Source of the DNA: Rubrivirga sp046845755
Lineage (GTDB): Bacteria > Bacteroidota > Rhodothermia > Rhodothermales > Rubricoccaceae
Length of the DNA stretch: 64,000 bases
Assembly (NCBI RefSeq): GCF_046845755.1
Contig: NZ_CP177357.1
Location: 3,534,001-3,598,000 of the forward strand
Reading direction: 5' to 3'
Shown here: one piece after another, positions 44,260-54,321 of the stretch
Layout: the number at the start of each line of letters is the position of its first letter
Numbering within the stretch: position 1 is the first letter of the stretch
Made by a program: the position numbers and the translations under genes
The notes under the pieces: generated by a model
What the model saw: only the letters and a program-made list of their open reading frames with translations
Told to the model about the DNA's origin: nothing
The model's database searches: none

Positions 44260-44268
44260 TGTGGATAA
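44260..44268 (-). other. Single perfect DnaA-box-like 9-mer
   Basis: Minus-strand TTATCCACA, the strict DnaA consensus, sits in the mraZ-lexA intergenic region. Only one copy was noticed, so it is not evidence for an origin; it could allow DnaA control of the dcw operon. Confidence 0.35.
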
Positions 44269-44322
44269 GTACCCCCTCTACCCCCCCTGTCCCTGGGGGC
44301 AAGCCCCACCATAATGCCAAAA

Positions 44323-44338
44323 GTGAAAATTCGTTCAC
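44323..44338. promoter_or_regulatory. Palindromic operator 1 upstream of the lexA-like gene
   Basis: GTGAAAATTCGTTCAC has inverted half-sites GTGAA and TTCAC separated by 6 nt. A second, very similar palindrome begins exactly 32 nt later. Probably autoregulatory. Confidence 0.55.
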
Positions 44339-44354
44339 CCCACAGGACACTCGG

Positions 44355-44370
44355 GTGAAAATGGTTTCAC
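44355..44370. promoter_or_regulatory. Palindromic operator 2 upstream of the lexA-like gene
   Basis: GTGAAAATGGTTTCAC with half-sites GTGAAA and TTTCAC separated by 4 nt. It directly adjoins a TATCTTAA octamer (44372-44379) that may be the promoter -7 element, so a bound repressor would block transcription. Confidence 0.6.
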
Positions 44371-44407
44371 CTATCTTAATCCCCTCGGGACACTCCTGAC
44401 CCCTCAT

Positions 44408-45079
44408 ATGCGTGATCGCCTCACAGAGCGCCAGAATCAAGTCTTCGAGTTCGTCCGCGACTTCGCGCGGCGCAAGGGTAAGCCCCCGACGATCAAGGAG
44501 ATCGGGCAAGGGATCGGTATTCGTTCGACCAACGGTGTGCACAAGATGCTCGTCGTGCTGGAGACGAAGGGCTACATCCGGCGTACGCCGCACGAGGCGC
44601 GGGGCCTGGAGATCGTCGGCGAGCCCGGGTATGGGGGCGACGATCTGCCGAGCGTATTGATGCTCAAGCTCAAGGAGGGCGTCGGGCGCCGGGCCCGGCT
44701 GATGACGTCGGAGACGGCGGACCACCCCCTCCCCCGCTCGCGCCGCCCGCTCGTGGTCGACCCGTCGATGCTGCCGGACGACGTAGACCTCGACGACTGC
44801 CTGGGCATCACGGTCGGCGACGACGGGATGAACGGGGCGGGCGTCCGCAAGGGCGACCTCGTCGTGGTCGAGGAGGCCGACTGGCGGGACGTGCCGAGCG
44901 GCGCGCTGGCGGCGGTCTTGTTCTACGACCGCGTCGTCGTGCGGCGCTTCGAGTTCGTCAACGACCGGCTGCACTTCCGGGCGGCGGACCGGACGTACAG
45001 CGACGAGTCGGTCCGCCCGGACAACCCGGAGTTCTTCGTGATCGGCAAGGCGCTGGCGATGATGAGGCCCCTCGGGTGA
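44408..45079 (+). CDS. LexA-like repressor lacking the self-cleavage residues
   Basis: The 223-residue protein begins with a clear LexA winged helix: LTERQNQVFEFVRDFA, PPTIKEIGQGIGIRSTNGV and LETKGYIRR. The C-terminal half keeps the S24/LexA fold outline (GAGVRKGDLVVVEEADWRDV, then ALAAVLFYDRVVVRRF and FFVIGKALAMM). However, the nucleophile Ser position of the GxSM motif is Gly140 (VGDDGMN), the general-base Lys is Arg179, and no Ala-Gly cleavage site is seen in 80-120. So it binds DNA like LexA but is unlikely to self-cleave. Two palindromic operators precede it. The stop falls in a repeat-element arm. Confidence 0.82.
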   Translation: MRDRLTERQNQVFEFVRDFARRKGKPPTIKEIGQGIGIRSTNGVHKMLVVLETKGYIRRTPHEARGLEIVGEPGYGGDDLPSVLMLKLKEGVGRRARLMTSETADHPLPRSRRPLVVDPSMLPDDVDLDDCLGITVGDDGMNGAGVRKGDLVVVEEADWRDVPSGALAAVLFYDRVVVRRFEFVNDRLHFRAADRTYSDESVRPDNPEFFVIGKALAMMRPLG

Positions 45080-45208
45080 TGAGTGTGGGCCCTTCGATTG
45101 GGGACGCCAGCGCGTCGGCCCCGGTCCGAGCCGGGTAAGCGGGAACGCCTGGGCGAGCGGACCGCACGCCGAGCCGCCCGCTCATCACTCATCACCCTGT
45201 GCCCATTA
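45074..45208. repeat. Quasi-palindromic repeat element between the lexA-like gene and the DUF819 gene
   Basis: GGGTGATGAGTG (45074-45085) pairs perfectly with CACTCATCACCC (45186-45197), identical to the arms of the element at 41916-42020. The lexA-like stop TGA lies inside the left arm. The roughly 100-nt middle is GC-rich, with internal short inverted repeats and no gene. Confidence 0.65.
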
Positions 45209-46399
45209 CCCCGCGAGTGCGGCGAGCATCCAGGCGCAGCCGAGGGCGGCGTAGATGCCGAGGACGTAGCCCGAGACGGCCATCAGCAACCCGACCGGCG
45301 CCATCGCCGGGAGGTAGACGCCGGCGACGATCGGCGCCGAGGCCGCGCCGCCGACGTTCGCCATCGAGCCCGTCGCGACGAAGAAGAGCGGCGCGCGCAA
45401 GAGCTTGGCCGCCAGGAACAGGATCCCGATGTGGACCGCGAGCCAGACGACGCCCATCAGCATGTAGGCCGGCGCGTCGAGGACGGCGCCGAGGTCAGCG
45501 TGGGCCCCAATGGAGGTGAGCAGCAGGTAGAGCGCCGCGAAGCCGATCTGGCTGGCGCCGTCGGGCTCGAGCTTGCGCATCGGCGTGAACGAGAGCGCGA
45601 GCCCGATGGTCACGGCGATCAAGATGGCCCAGGTGCCACCCGAGATGATGGTCGGGTCGCCGAGCGTGGGCAGGGCGCCGCCCAGGATGCGGGACAGCAC
45701 GGCGGCGCCGAACCCGAGCCCGACGATGATACCGATCGTGGCCGTCGTGGACGGGCGCCGGGTCGTGTCCATCTCCTGGAGCGTCGCGTTGACGCGGTCC
45801 ATGGCGGCGGTGTCGGCGTTGACCCACCTGTTGAACTTGTCCTGGTAGCCGGACAGGAAGAGCAAGATGGCCATCCAGCCGTAGCCGACGACCGTGTCGA
45901 CGACGATGATGGGCGCGAGGCCGGCGTCGCTGAGGCCGACGGACTCTTTGAGCGCGAGCATGTTGGCGGTCCCGCCGATCCAGCTGCCCGCGAGCGCCGC
46001 CATGCCCTGCCACGTTTCGGGGTCGCCGATAAACTGCCCGACGGTGAGGTAGGCGATCGGCCCGCCGATCACGATGCCGAGCGTGCCGATAAGCATCATG
46101 GCGAGCGCCAGCTTGCCCAGGCTCAGGATCGCCGGCACGTCGATGGTGATCATCAGCAGGAACAGGGCGAACGGGAGCAGCACGTAGCTGAACCAGTCGT
46201 AGGCCTCGTTGGCGCTCGGCGTGACGCCGAACGTGGTGAGCAGCATGGGCACGAAATAGGCCCAGATGACCGGCGGGATCACGCTGAAGAGCCGGTCGAG
46301 GGCGGGCACGCGGGAGAGCGCGAACACGGCGGCCAAGACGGACGCCAGCAGGGCGGCGACCTGGGTGGGCTCGGTGATGAGGGCGGCGGTCGGGTCCAT
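45206..46399 (-). CDS. DUF819-family membrane protein
   Basis: The 397-residue protein has about ten to eleven transmembrane segments and the DUF819 style: FSVIPPVIWAYFVPMLLTT near the N-terminus, a conserved GSWIGGTANMLALKE, VVDTVVGYGWMAILLFL and near the end VATGSMANVGGAASAPIVAG. Members are probably transporters or sodium-dependent symporters of unknown substrate. A central hydrophilic loop (about 200-235) separates two halves. The start is the ATG at 46399. The gene converges with the lexA-like gene. Confidence 0.8.
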   Translation of the reverse strand: MDPTAALITEPTQVAALLASVLAAVFALSRVPALDRLFSVIPPVIWAYFVPMLLTTFGVTPSANEAYDWFSYVLLPFALFLLMITIDVPAILSLGKLALAMMLIGTLGIVIGGPIAYLTVGQFIGDPETWQGMAALAGSWIGGTANMLALKESVGLSDAGLAPIIVVDTVVGYGWMAILLFLSGYQDKFNRWVNADTAAMDRVNATLQEMDTTRRPSTTATIGIIVGLGFGAAVLSRILGGALPTLGDPTIISGGTWAILIAVTIGLALSFTPMRKLEPDGASQIGFAALYLLLTSIGAHADLGAVLDAPAYMLMGVVWLAVHIGILFLAAKLLRAPLFFVATGSMANVGGAASAPIVAGVYLPAMAPVGLLMAVSGYVLGIYAALGCAWMLAALAG

Positions 46400-46438
46400 G
46401 CGGGCGTCGGGGAGTGCGGCGCGAAGATAGACGGGCCT

Positions 46439-46459
46439 GCCCCGGGCGGTCGCCGGGGC
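46439..46459 (-). terminator. Hairpin after the ABC operon
   Basis: A 7-bp stem (46439-46445 with 46453-46459) with a 7-nt loop lies 20 nt past the ABC ATPase stop on the minus strand. No T tract. Confidence 0.4.
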
Positions 46460-46478
46460 GAGGCGCGAGGGCGTCAGG

Positions 46479-47156
46479 TCAGCCCAGCGCCAGCCGGTCG
46501 TCGCACAAGGCGTCCAGCAAGTCGGCGCGGTGGCTGGACAAGACGACGAGGCCGCCGCCGTCGCGAAAGGCCGCCAGCAGGGACACGGCCGCCTCGGTCG
46601 CGGCGGTGTCGAGGGCGCGGAACGGCTCGTCGAGGAGGAGGACGGCAGGCGCGCCAGCGAAGGCGACCGCGAGCTGGGCTTTGCGCGTCATGCCGGCCGA
46701 GTACGTCTGCGTCGGGGCGCCGCGGCGCTCGTCGAGGTCGAGGGCGTCGAAGAGCGCGGCGTGGCGGGCGGGGGCGCCGTCGTCCCAGGCGCCGCGCTCG
46801 CGCGCGACCCACTCGGCGGTCTCGACGGCGGTGAGGTAGCCGGGCAGGTCGGGCTGGTCGTGGACGACGCCGATCGACGCGAGCGCGGCGTGGGGGCGGC
46901 GGTGAATGTCGAGACTGCCGTAGCGGACCGTCCCGCTCGTCGGCGGGCTCATGGCGGAGAGCACGCGCAAGAGGGTCGACTTGCCGGAGCCGTTGGGGCC
47001 GACGAGCCCGGTCGCGGTGCCGGGGCGGAAGGTGTGCGTCACGTCCGCGAGGACGACGGGGCCAAAGACGTACTGCTTGGTGACGGCGTCGACCACCAGC
47101 TCGCGCTGGCGACCGGGGGCGACGGTGAGCAGGGGGGCGAGACTAGGCGACGGCAC
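46479..47156 (-). CDS. ABC transporter ATP-binding protein
   Basis: The 225-residue ATPase has Walker A GPNGSGKST, the Q-loop region VHDQPDLPGYLTAVE, an altered signature TYSAGMTRKAQ, Walker B VLLLDEPF and the H-loop VVLSSHRADL. The start is a GTG at 47156 that overlaps the end of the permease gene by 14 nt, so the two are translationally coupled. The exported or imported substrate is unknown. Confidence 0.88.
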   Translation of the reverse strand: MPSPSLAPLLTVAPGRQRELVVDAVTKQYVFGPVVLADVTHTFRPGTATGLVGPNGSGKSTLLRVLSAMSPPTSGTVRYGSLDIHRRPHAALASIGVVHDQPDLPGYLTAVETAEWVARERGAWDDGAPARHAALFDALDLDERRGAPTQTYSAGMTRKAQLAVAFAGAPAVLLLDEPFRALDTAATEAAVSLLAAFRDGGGLVVLSSHRADLLDALCDDRLALG

Positions 47157-48366
47157 GGCGGAAGCGGAGGTGCGAGGCGACGGTCACGAGACCCGCGCTG
47201 AGGACGGCGATGGCGATGTCAACGGATGCCCACACGCCGACGTACGCGAACGACACGTCGTCGGTGAGCCAGACCATCGCCAGCAGGACGACGACGAGAG
47301 GGACGAGCCAGCGGGCGTTCATCAAGGCTCGAACGGCGGTCCACTTCCCAATTCCGCCCAGCCGCCAGACACGAGCAGGCGGCGCCACGTCCGGCCCGAC
47401 CGCGAGTGCGATGGCGCCGTTGAGGCCGAGCACGGTGAGCGCGAGCGTGGCCGCCTCGACGCCCGGCCCGGCGTCGGCGAGGTGGACAATCGCGACGATC
47501 GCGAGGGCGACGGCGGCGACGCGGCCGAGCGGGAAGCGGCGGTCGAGGGCGACGAGCCCGGCCCAGACGGCGGGCCGCAGCGACGGGGGCGCCCAGTAGA
47601 CGGCGTCGTAGGCGACCGGCTCGCGGCCGTCGCCGTTCTCGACCTGGCGGAAGGCGTCGGCCCAGACGCCGTGCGAGGCCCAGAAGGCGCGGTCGAAGGC
47701 ACCGCGCTGGCGGGCAACGAGGACGAGCGCCAGCCCAGCGAGCGCGGCTGGGGCGCCGAGCGCCGCCCAGCCGGTCCCGAGAGCGCGGCCGGCGATGGAC
47801 AGGACGGAGCCGACTAGAAAGACCTCGCCGGTGAGCAGGAGGCCGGGCACGAGGGCGTCGGGCACGACGAAGACCCCGCGGGTCGCCGGAATCGTGCGCT
47901 GCATCGCCTGGTACCAGACGCCGGCCTCTCCCCTCTCCCACGCCTCGACGCGCTCACCCAAACGGCTTGCGCGGGCAAAGGCGTACAGGCCGAGCGCGAC
48001 GACGCCGACCATGCCCTCGATCGCCAGCAGGGCGTCGCCCCCCGCCAGCACGAGGGCCGGGACCGCGAGCACGAGCGGGACCGGCAGCCAGCGGCCGAGC
48101 TGGAGCGCGAGCAGTCGGGCGCCGTCGGGGTTGCCGAGCTGCAGCCGGCGCGCGTGCGGCGACGGGTACAGCGCGTGCTGGGCGCCGATGGCGAGTGCGG
48201 CCGAGACCAGGATCCCGACGTAGCGGACGAGCCGGGCGCGCTCGGCCGCGTCCGCGCCGTCCGACGCGAGAAACGCGAGTGCGGCGGCGACGAGGGCAGC
48301 CGCGAGCGTGGCGACCGCGCGGCGTCGGCGAGTGGCGACCCCGACGTATCCGTCCAGAACGTTCAT
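47143..48366 (-). CDS. Membrane protein, probable ABC permease subunit
   Basis: The 407-residue protein has around ten hydrophobic segments (for example VATLAAALVAAALAFLAS, LPVPLVLAVPALVLAGGDAL and AALGAPAALAGLALVLVAR). I do not recognise a family by sequence, but its stop overlaps the ABC ATPase start and its ATG overlaps the Nudix stop (ATGA), which makes it the likely membrane partner of that ATPase. Function beyond this is unknown. Confidence 0.65.
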   Translation of the reverse strand: MNVLDGYVGVATRRRRAVATLAAALVAAALAFLASDGADAAERARLVRYVGILVSAALAIGAQHALYPSPHARRLQLGNPDGARLLALQLGRWLPVPLVLAVPALVLAGGDALLAIEGMVGVVALGLYAFARASRLGERVEAWERGEAGVWYQAMQRTIPATRGVFVVPDALVPGLLLTGEVFLVGSVLSIAGRALGTGWAALGAPAALAGLALVLVARQRGAFDRAFWASHGVWADAFRQVENGDGREPVAYDAVYWAPPSLRPAVWAGLVALDRRFPLGRVAAVALAIVAIVHLADAGPGVEAATLALTVLGLNGAIALAVGPDVAPPARVWRLGGIGKWTAVRALMNARWLVPLVVVLLAMVWLTDDVSFAYVGVWASVDIAIAVLSAGLVTVASHLRFRRAVA

Positions 48367-48866
48367 CGGAAGGTGCCCAGGTAGACGGTGCCCTCGGGGA
48401 AGCCGGCGCGGGCGTCGGCGGCCAGACGGCCGGCGAAGGGCTCAGGGTAGAGCGTCAAACGATCCAGCTCATCGAAGGGGACGAGGCGGAGGTCGCGGAG
48501 GAGTTGGTCGTCGTCGGCCAGCTCGGGGTCGGAGCCCAGGCGCGCACCCGCGAGGTCGGCGGCGGTGTGGCAGGCGAGGTAGAACGAGACGGCGTGGAGC
48601 GGCGGGCGGATAAAGTCGAGCACGTAGCGGATGGGGCCGACGGTGACGTCGAGGCCGGTCTCTTCTTTGACCTCGCGCCGGACGGCCTCAGCGAGGGACT
48701 CGCCGACCTCAACGCCGCCGCCGGGCGGGGTCCAGAACGGGCGGTCCTCCCAGATCCCCCGGTGCTCGGCCAAAAGCACGGCCGTCGGCGCCGTGGCGTC
48801 GTCGAACACGAGCGCGCCGACGCGGACGCGGACGCGGTCGGCCAAGCGGGCGGGGATGTCGGGCAT
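48363..48866 (-). CDS. Nudix hydrolase
   Basis: The 167-residue protein carries a complete Nudix box, GGGVEVGESLAEAVRREV followed by KEETGL, which coordinates Mg and cleaves nucleoside-diphosphate-linked compounds. The preceding FWTPPGG strand is typical. The substrate cannot be predicted. It is the first gene of a three-gene overlapping operon with the permease and the ABC ATPase. The start is the ATG at 48866, just after a repeat element. Confidence 0.88.
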   Translation of the reverse strand: MPDIPARLADRVRVRVGALVFDDATAPTAVLLAEHRGIWEDRPFWTPPGGGVEVGESLAEAVRREVKEETGLDVTVGPIRYVLDFIRPPLHAVSFYLACHTAADLAGARLGSDPELADDDQLLRDLRLVPFDELDRLTLYPEPFAGRLAADARAGFPEGTVYLGTFR

Positions 48867-48867
48867 G

Positions 48868-48975
48868 AGAGGAGAAGAGGAAACGAGGGACAGAGGAGAA
48901 GAGGACGGCGGGAGACTGGCGATCACGCCCATGCGCATCGCCTCGTCTCCTCTTCTCGTCCCCTCCTCGTCTCTT

Positions 48976-48985
<10 letters not shown>
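48868..48985. repeat. Quasi-palindromic GA/CT-rich repeat element between pyrG and the Nudix gene
   Basis: The left arm consists of GGAGAAGAGG and GAGGAGAAGAGGAC units; the right arm of CGTCTCCTCTTCTCGTCCCC and similar units. A perfect 10-bp pair joins GAGAAGAGGA (48896-48905) to TCCTCTTCTC (48948-48957). It is built like the other junction elements but with a different core word. The pyrG stop lies in the right arm. Confidence 0.55.
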
Positions 48986-50727
<1,742 letters not shown>

Positions 50728-50751
50728 CGGACGGGGGGGAATGCTCGCCGA

Positions 50752-50759
50752 GCAAGCTA
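50752..50759 (-). promoter_or_regulatory. Candidate -7 promoter element of pyrG (TAGCTTGC)
   Basis: TAGCTTGC on the minus strand, 24 nt before the pyrG ATG; identical to the octamers upstream of acpP and the DciA-like gene. Confidence 0.45.
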
Positions 50760-50918
50760 CGGGCGGGCGGTCCGGGCGCCGCGCCGCCGACGAGGTTTCA
50801 CGCGGCGCGCCAGCTCGTCTGCCTCGGCGCCGAGGCGCGGGGGTGGCCACCGACGTGACCTGAACGTCGAGCGTTTTGCGGAAGGAGAGATGACGTCCCC
50901 ACCCACTCCCCTTCCCCC

Positions 50919-51401
50919 ATGACTCCCTCCCTCCCTCGCACCGTGCTCGTTTTCATGGCCGCTGGCCTCTTCGCCGCCTCCGCTCAGGCCCAGTCGGATG
51001 GGAAAGGCCCCTACGGGCTCCAACACGCCGAGATCAAGGTCACCTACACAGAGAACGTGAGGGGCCCCGCCACGGTCGAGCTCACGTCGGAGGAGCCCAT
51101 CGAAGGCGACCTCGTGCTGCTCACGTTCTCGGACGGGCGTCGGGACCACGAGGTCCGCCTCCAGCGCTCCCGTGACGGCTCGTTCGCCGGGCGCGCCGAG
51201 CTCCCGGCCGCGACCGACCTCCGGTCGCTCCGCCTCGGCACCGGCGACGACATCGGCCGAGACTCGTTCCTGATGCCCCAGGTCGAGGAAACCCGCGACG
51301 GCACGCTCATCGGGACCCGCGAGGGCGAGGGCTGGAAGATCGGCATCGAGATTAACAGATCCGGCAGCGGCACCATCATCACGATCTACTGGCCGTGGTA
51401 G
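50919..51401 (+). CDS. Secreted hypothetical protein
   Basis: The 160-residue protein has a signal peptide (TVLVFMAAGLFAASAQAQ), then a small beta-rich domain (HAEIKVTYTENVRGPATVEL, LVLLTFSDGRRDHEVRLQRS) and ends in GSGTIITIYWPW. I recognise no family. It stands alone between pyrG and the M16 peptidase and is followed by a strong terminator. Periplasmic or outer-membrane location is likely. Confidence 0.7.
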   Translation: MTPSLPRTVLVFMAAGLFAASAQAQSDGKGPYGLQHAEIKVTYTENVRGPATVELTSEEPIEGDLVLLTFSDGRRDHEVRLQRSRDGSFAGRAELPAATDLRSLRLGTGDDIGRDSFLMPQVEETRDGTLIGTREGEGWKIGIEINRSGSGTIITIYWPW

Positions 51402-51434
51402 GCCAGCCCAGTTTCGACCCGACGTTCAGACCGA

Positions 51435-51472
51435 ACCGAGCCGCTGGCGATGCGTGTCGCCAGCGGCTCGGT
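51435..51472 (+). terminator. Strong 16-bp terminator hairpin
   Basis: A perfect 16-bp stem (51435-51450 with 51457-51472) with the 6-nt loop TGCGTG lies 33 nt past the secreted-protein stop. Confidence 0.75.
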
Positions 51473-51479
51473 CGTGTGT

Positions 51480-51503
51480 GCCCGCCTCGACGTCGAGGCG
51501 GGC
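51480..51503 (-). terminator. Perfect 24-bp palindrome, terminator of the M16 gene
   Basis: GCCCGCCTCGAC followed directly by its reverse complement forms a perfect palindrome at 51480-51503, 7 nt past the M16 stop on the minus strand. It would fold as a 10-bp stem with a 4-nt loop. Confidence 0.6.
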
Positions 51504-51510
51504 GGGGCGG

Positions 51511-54321
51511 CTACTCGCCGCTTGCGGCGGGCAGCAGCGTCACCCGGACGACCTGCTCGGGGTCGAGGACCAAGCGGGCGGTGTGGGCGATGTCGTCCAT
51601 GGTCAGGACGGCGGCGAGGTCGGGCTCGTCGATGGCGTCCTGGGGGTCGGTGTCGCGCTTTGCGGCCTCGGCCAGGATGCTGAGCCAGTAGCGGTTCTCC
51701 TGGAGACTCGTCTCCATGCCGCGCCGCTGCTGCTCCTGGAAGGCGGCGAGGTGCTCGGGGGCGGCTTGGCCCGCGCGGACGGCCTCGACCTGCTCGAAGA
51801 CGGCGGCCACCAGCTCGTCGACGCGCTCGGGGTCCGTGCCGAACGTGATCTGGACCTGGACCTGGTCGTTGTCCTGGTCGATGCTAGGCCGGACGCTGAC
51901 GCCGTAGACGCCGCCGCGGTCCTCGCGGAGCTCCTCGCGGAGCGCCTTCGAGAGCACATCCGCGACGGCGGCGACGCGGACGCGGTCCTCGCGGTCGTCG
52001 GCGTCCATCGTCCCGTGGAACACGACGGCGACCTGGGCCTGGGGCTCGACGCCCGCGCGGACGGTCTTCTCGACGACGCCCGGCGGGGGCGTCATCACGA
52101 CCTCCCGAGCCTCCTCGTCGCGCCCGCCGCCGGGCAGGCTGGCGAGGTAGGTCTCGACGAACGGGCGGACGGCCTCGGGCTCGAAGGCGCCGACGAGCAC
52201 GAAGGTGAAGTCGGAGACGTCCGCAAAGCGCTCCTGGTAGAACGCGAAGGCCTGGTCGAGGTCGGCGCGGTCGAGGTCGGCGAGGTACTGGCTCAGCGTG
52301 CGCGAGCGGGGGTGGTAGCCGTTGAGGGTCTGGCTGAGCGTGTCGCTGAAGGCGACGCGGGGCGTGGTGACCTGGTTGGCGAGGAAGCCGCGCGTCTGGG
52401 CCTGCGATGCCTGGAACGCCGCCTCGTCGCGGCGCGGGGCGGTCACGTAGAGGTGGACGAGCTGGAAGAGCGTCTCGAGGTCGGCCGGCGCGGCGCGGCC
52501 CGAGAACCCCTCGGTGTCGCTGCCGATCGTCGGGCGGACCTGGACGATCTGGCCCGTCAGCTTCTTGCCGAGGGCGACCTGGTCGAAGGCGCCGACGCCG
52601 GCCTGGCCGACGTAGCCGGCGGCGCCGCCCGCAATCGCGACCTCGTCGTCGTCGAGGAGGGACGAGCCGCCGGGGCTGGTGGCCTGGAGCCACACCTCGT
52701 CGGCCTTGAAGGTGGTCGGCTTCAGGATGACGTGCGCGCCGTTCGACAGCGTCCACGTGGTCGTGCCGAGCTCGTCGTCGGTGTCCTCGTCGGTGATGGT
52801 GCCCGGCGTGGGCATCTCAGCCACGAGCGGGCCCTCGACGGTGTTGTCTTGGTAGGCGTCGAGGTCGGCGTCGGCGACGGCCGCGAGCACGGCGGCGAGG
52901 TCGGCCTCGGTCGGCAGGACCAGGTCGTCGCGCTCGGGGGCGTTGACGGCGACGACGCGGTTCTCGCGCGAGACGAGCACATTCGCGACGGCGCTCACTT
53001 CCTCAGCAGTGATCGTCGGGAGGAGGCGTTGGGCGAGCGCGAGGTCGGTCTCGGGCGACAGCACGGGCTGGTCGCGCAGGAACGACTGGACGTAGGCGCC
53101 GGCGAGGTTGCGGCTGGGCTGGTTGTCGGCCTCGGCGACGGCGGACTCGGCGCTTCGGAGCGTCTCGGCCTTCTGGCGGTCGAGCTCGCCCTCCGTCACG
53201 CCGAAGCGGCGGAGGCGCTCGGCCTCGGTCGCCAGCACCTCGACGGCATCAGCGACGCGGTCGTCGGCGACGAGCGCGAGGAGCGACGCGCCGCCGAGCG
53301 TGCGCAGGCCGCTGCCGTTGGAGGCGAACGCGAGCGCGAACGGGGCGCCGGGCTCCTGGCGGATCTCGTCGAGGCGGCTCCGGAAGATGGAGAAGAAGAG
53401 GTCCTCGACGAGCGAGCGCCGGGCGTCGGCGGCGGTGCGGACGCGCGTGACGGGCCGCTTGAACGAGACGCGGACAATCGTTTGCGGGGCCTCGGGGTCG
53501 CTGGCGAGCGCGAACCGGGTCTCGTCGTGGAACGGCACCTCGAAGACGGTCCGCTCGGGCGCGTCGGCGGGCGTGTCGAGGTCGGCGAAGCGGTCGCGGA
53601 TCATGGCCTCGACGGCGTCCGCGTCGACGTCGCCGACGACGATGACGGCCATGAGGTCGGGGCGGTACCAGTCGCGGTAGTAGCGGCGGAGGGCCTCCGG
53701 GGGCGCCCCCTCGATGATCTCGGGGAGCCCGATCGGCAGGCGCTCGGCGTACTGCGAGCCGGCGTAGAAGATGGGGAACTGGATGCGGTTCATGCGCTCA
53801 TTCGCGCCCTGCCCGCGCCGCCACTCTTCGAGGACGACGCCGCGCTCGCGCTCGATGGCTTGGTCGTCGAGGGTGACGCTGCCCGCCCACTCGCGGAGGA
53901 CGTCGAGGCCGGTCGAGAAGATCTGGGCCGAGTCGGTCGGGACCTGGAGCATGTAGACCGTCTCGTCGAACGAGGTGTAGGCGTTGAGGTCGGGCCCGAA
54001 GCGGGTGCCGACGGACTCGAGGTAGCGGACGAGCTCGGGCTCGTCGAACCGCTCGGTCCCGTTGAAGGCCATGTGCTCGACGAAGTGGGCCAGCCCGCGC
54101 TGGTCGTCGGCCTCCAGGATGGACCCGGCGTCGACCGCCAGCCGCAGCTCGGCGCGGCCCTCGGGCTCGGTGTTGGCGCGGACGTAGTAGCGCAGCCCGT
54201 TCGCCAGCTCGCCCTGCCGGACGGCGGGGTCGAACGGGAGCGCCATGTCGGCGGTCTGGGCGTGCGGGGCGACCGCCAGCAGCGCGAGCGCGAGCGGAAG
54301 GAGGCGAAGGAGACGGATCAT
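51511..54321 (-). CDS. M16-family zinc metallopeptidase, periplasmic
   Basis: The 936-residue protein has a signal peptide (LLRLLPLALALLAVAPHAQ) and the inverted zinc motif HFVEH (His79, Glu82, His83 in GLAHFVEHMAFNGT), with a downstream acidic residue as third ligand. A second inactive M16 half with the R/Y substrate region lies around 680-900. Such double-domain proteases degrade peptides in the periplasm. It ends with a palindromic terminator and converges with the secreted hypothetical gene. Confidence 0.92.
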   Translation of the reverse strand: MIRLLRLLPLALALLAVAPHAQTADMALPFDPAVRQGELANGLRYYVRANTEPEGRAELRLAVDAGSILEADDQRGLAHFVEHMAFNGTERFDEPELVRYLESVGTRFGPDLNAYTSFDETVYMLQVPTDSAQIFSTGLDVLREWAGSVTLDDQAIERERGVVLEEWRRGQGANERMNRIQFPIFYAGSQYAERLPIGLPEIIEGAPPEALRRYYRDWYRPDLMAVIVVGDVDADAVEAMIRDRFADLDTPADAPERTVFEVPFHDETRFALASDPEAPQTIVRVSFKRPVTRVRTAADARRSLVEDLFFSIFRSRLDEIRQEPGAPFALAFASNGSGLRTLGGASLLALVADDRVADAVEVLATEAERLRRFGVTEGELDRQKAETLRSAESAVAEADNQPSRNLAGAYVQSFLRDQPVLSPETDLALAQRLLPTITAEEVSAVANVLVSRENRVVAVNAPERDDLVLPTEADLAAVLAAVADADLDAYQDNTVEGPLVAEMPTPGTITDEDTDDELGTTTWTLSNGAHVILKPTTFKADEVWLQATSPGGSSLLDDDEVAIAGGAAGYVGQAGVGAFDQVALGKKLTGQIVQVRPTIGSDTEGFSGRAAPADLETLFQLVHLYVTAPRRDEAAFQASQAQTRGFLANQVTTPRVAFSDTLSQTLNGYHPRSRTLSQYLADLDRADLDQAFAFYQERFADVSDFTFVLVGAFEPEAVRPFVETYLASLPGGGRDEEAREVVMTPPPGVVEKTVRAGVEPQAQVAVVFHGTMDADDREDRVRVAAVADVLSKALREELREDRGGVYGVSVRPSIDQDNDQVQVQITFGTDPERVDELVAAVFEQVEAVRAGQAAPEHLAAFQEQQRRGMETSLQENRYWLSILAEAAKRDTDPQDAIDEPDLAAVLTMDDIAHTARLVLDPEQVVRVTLLPAASGE

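Noticed and set aside
44260..44268. Replication origin suggested by the DnaA box
   Set aside because: Only one box was seen, with no AT-rich unwinding region and no dnaA or dnaN nearby.
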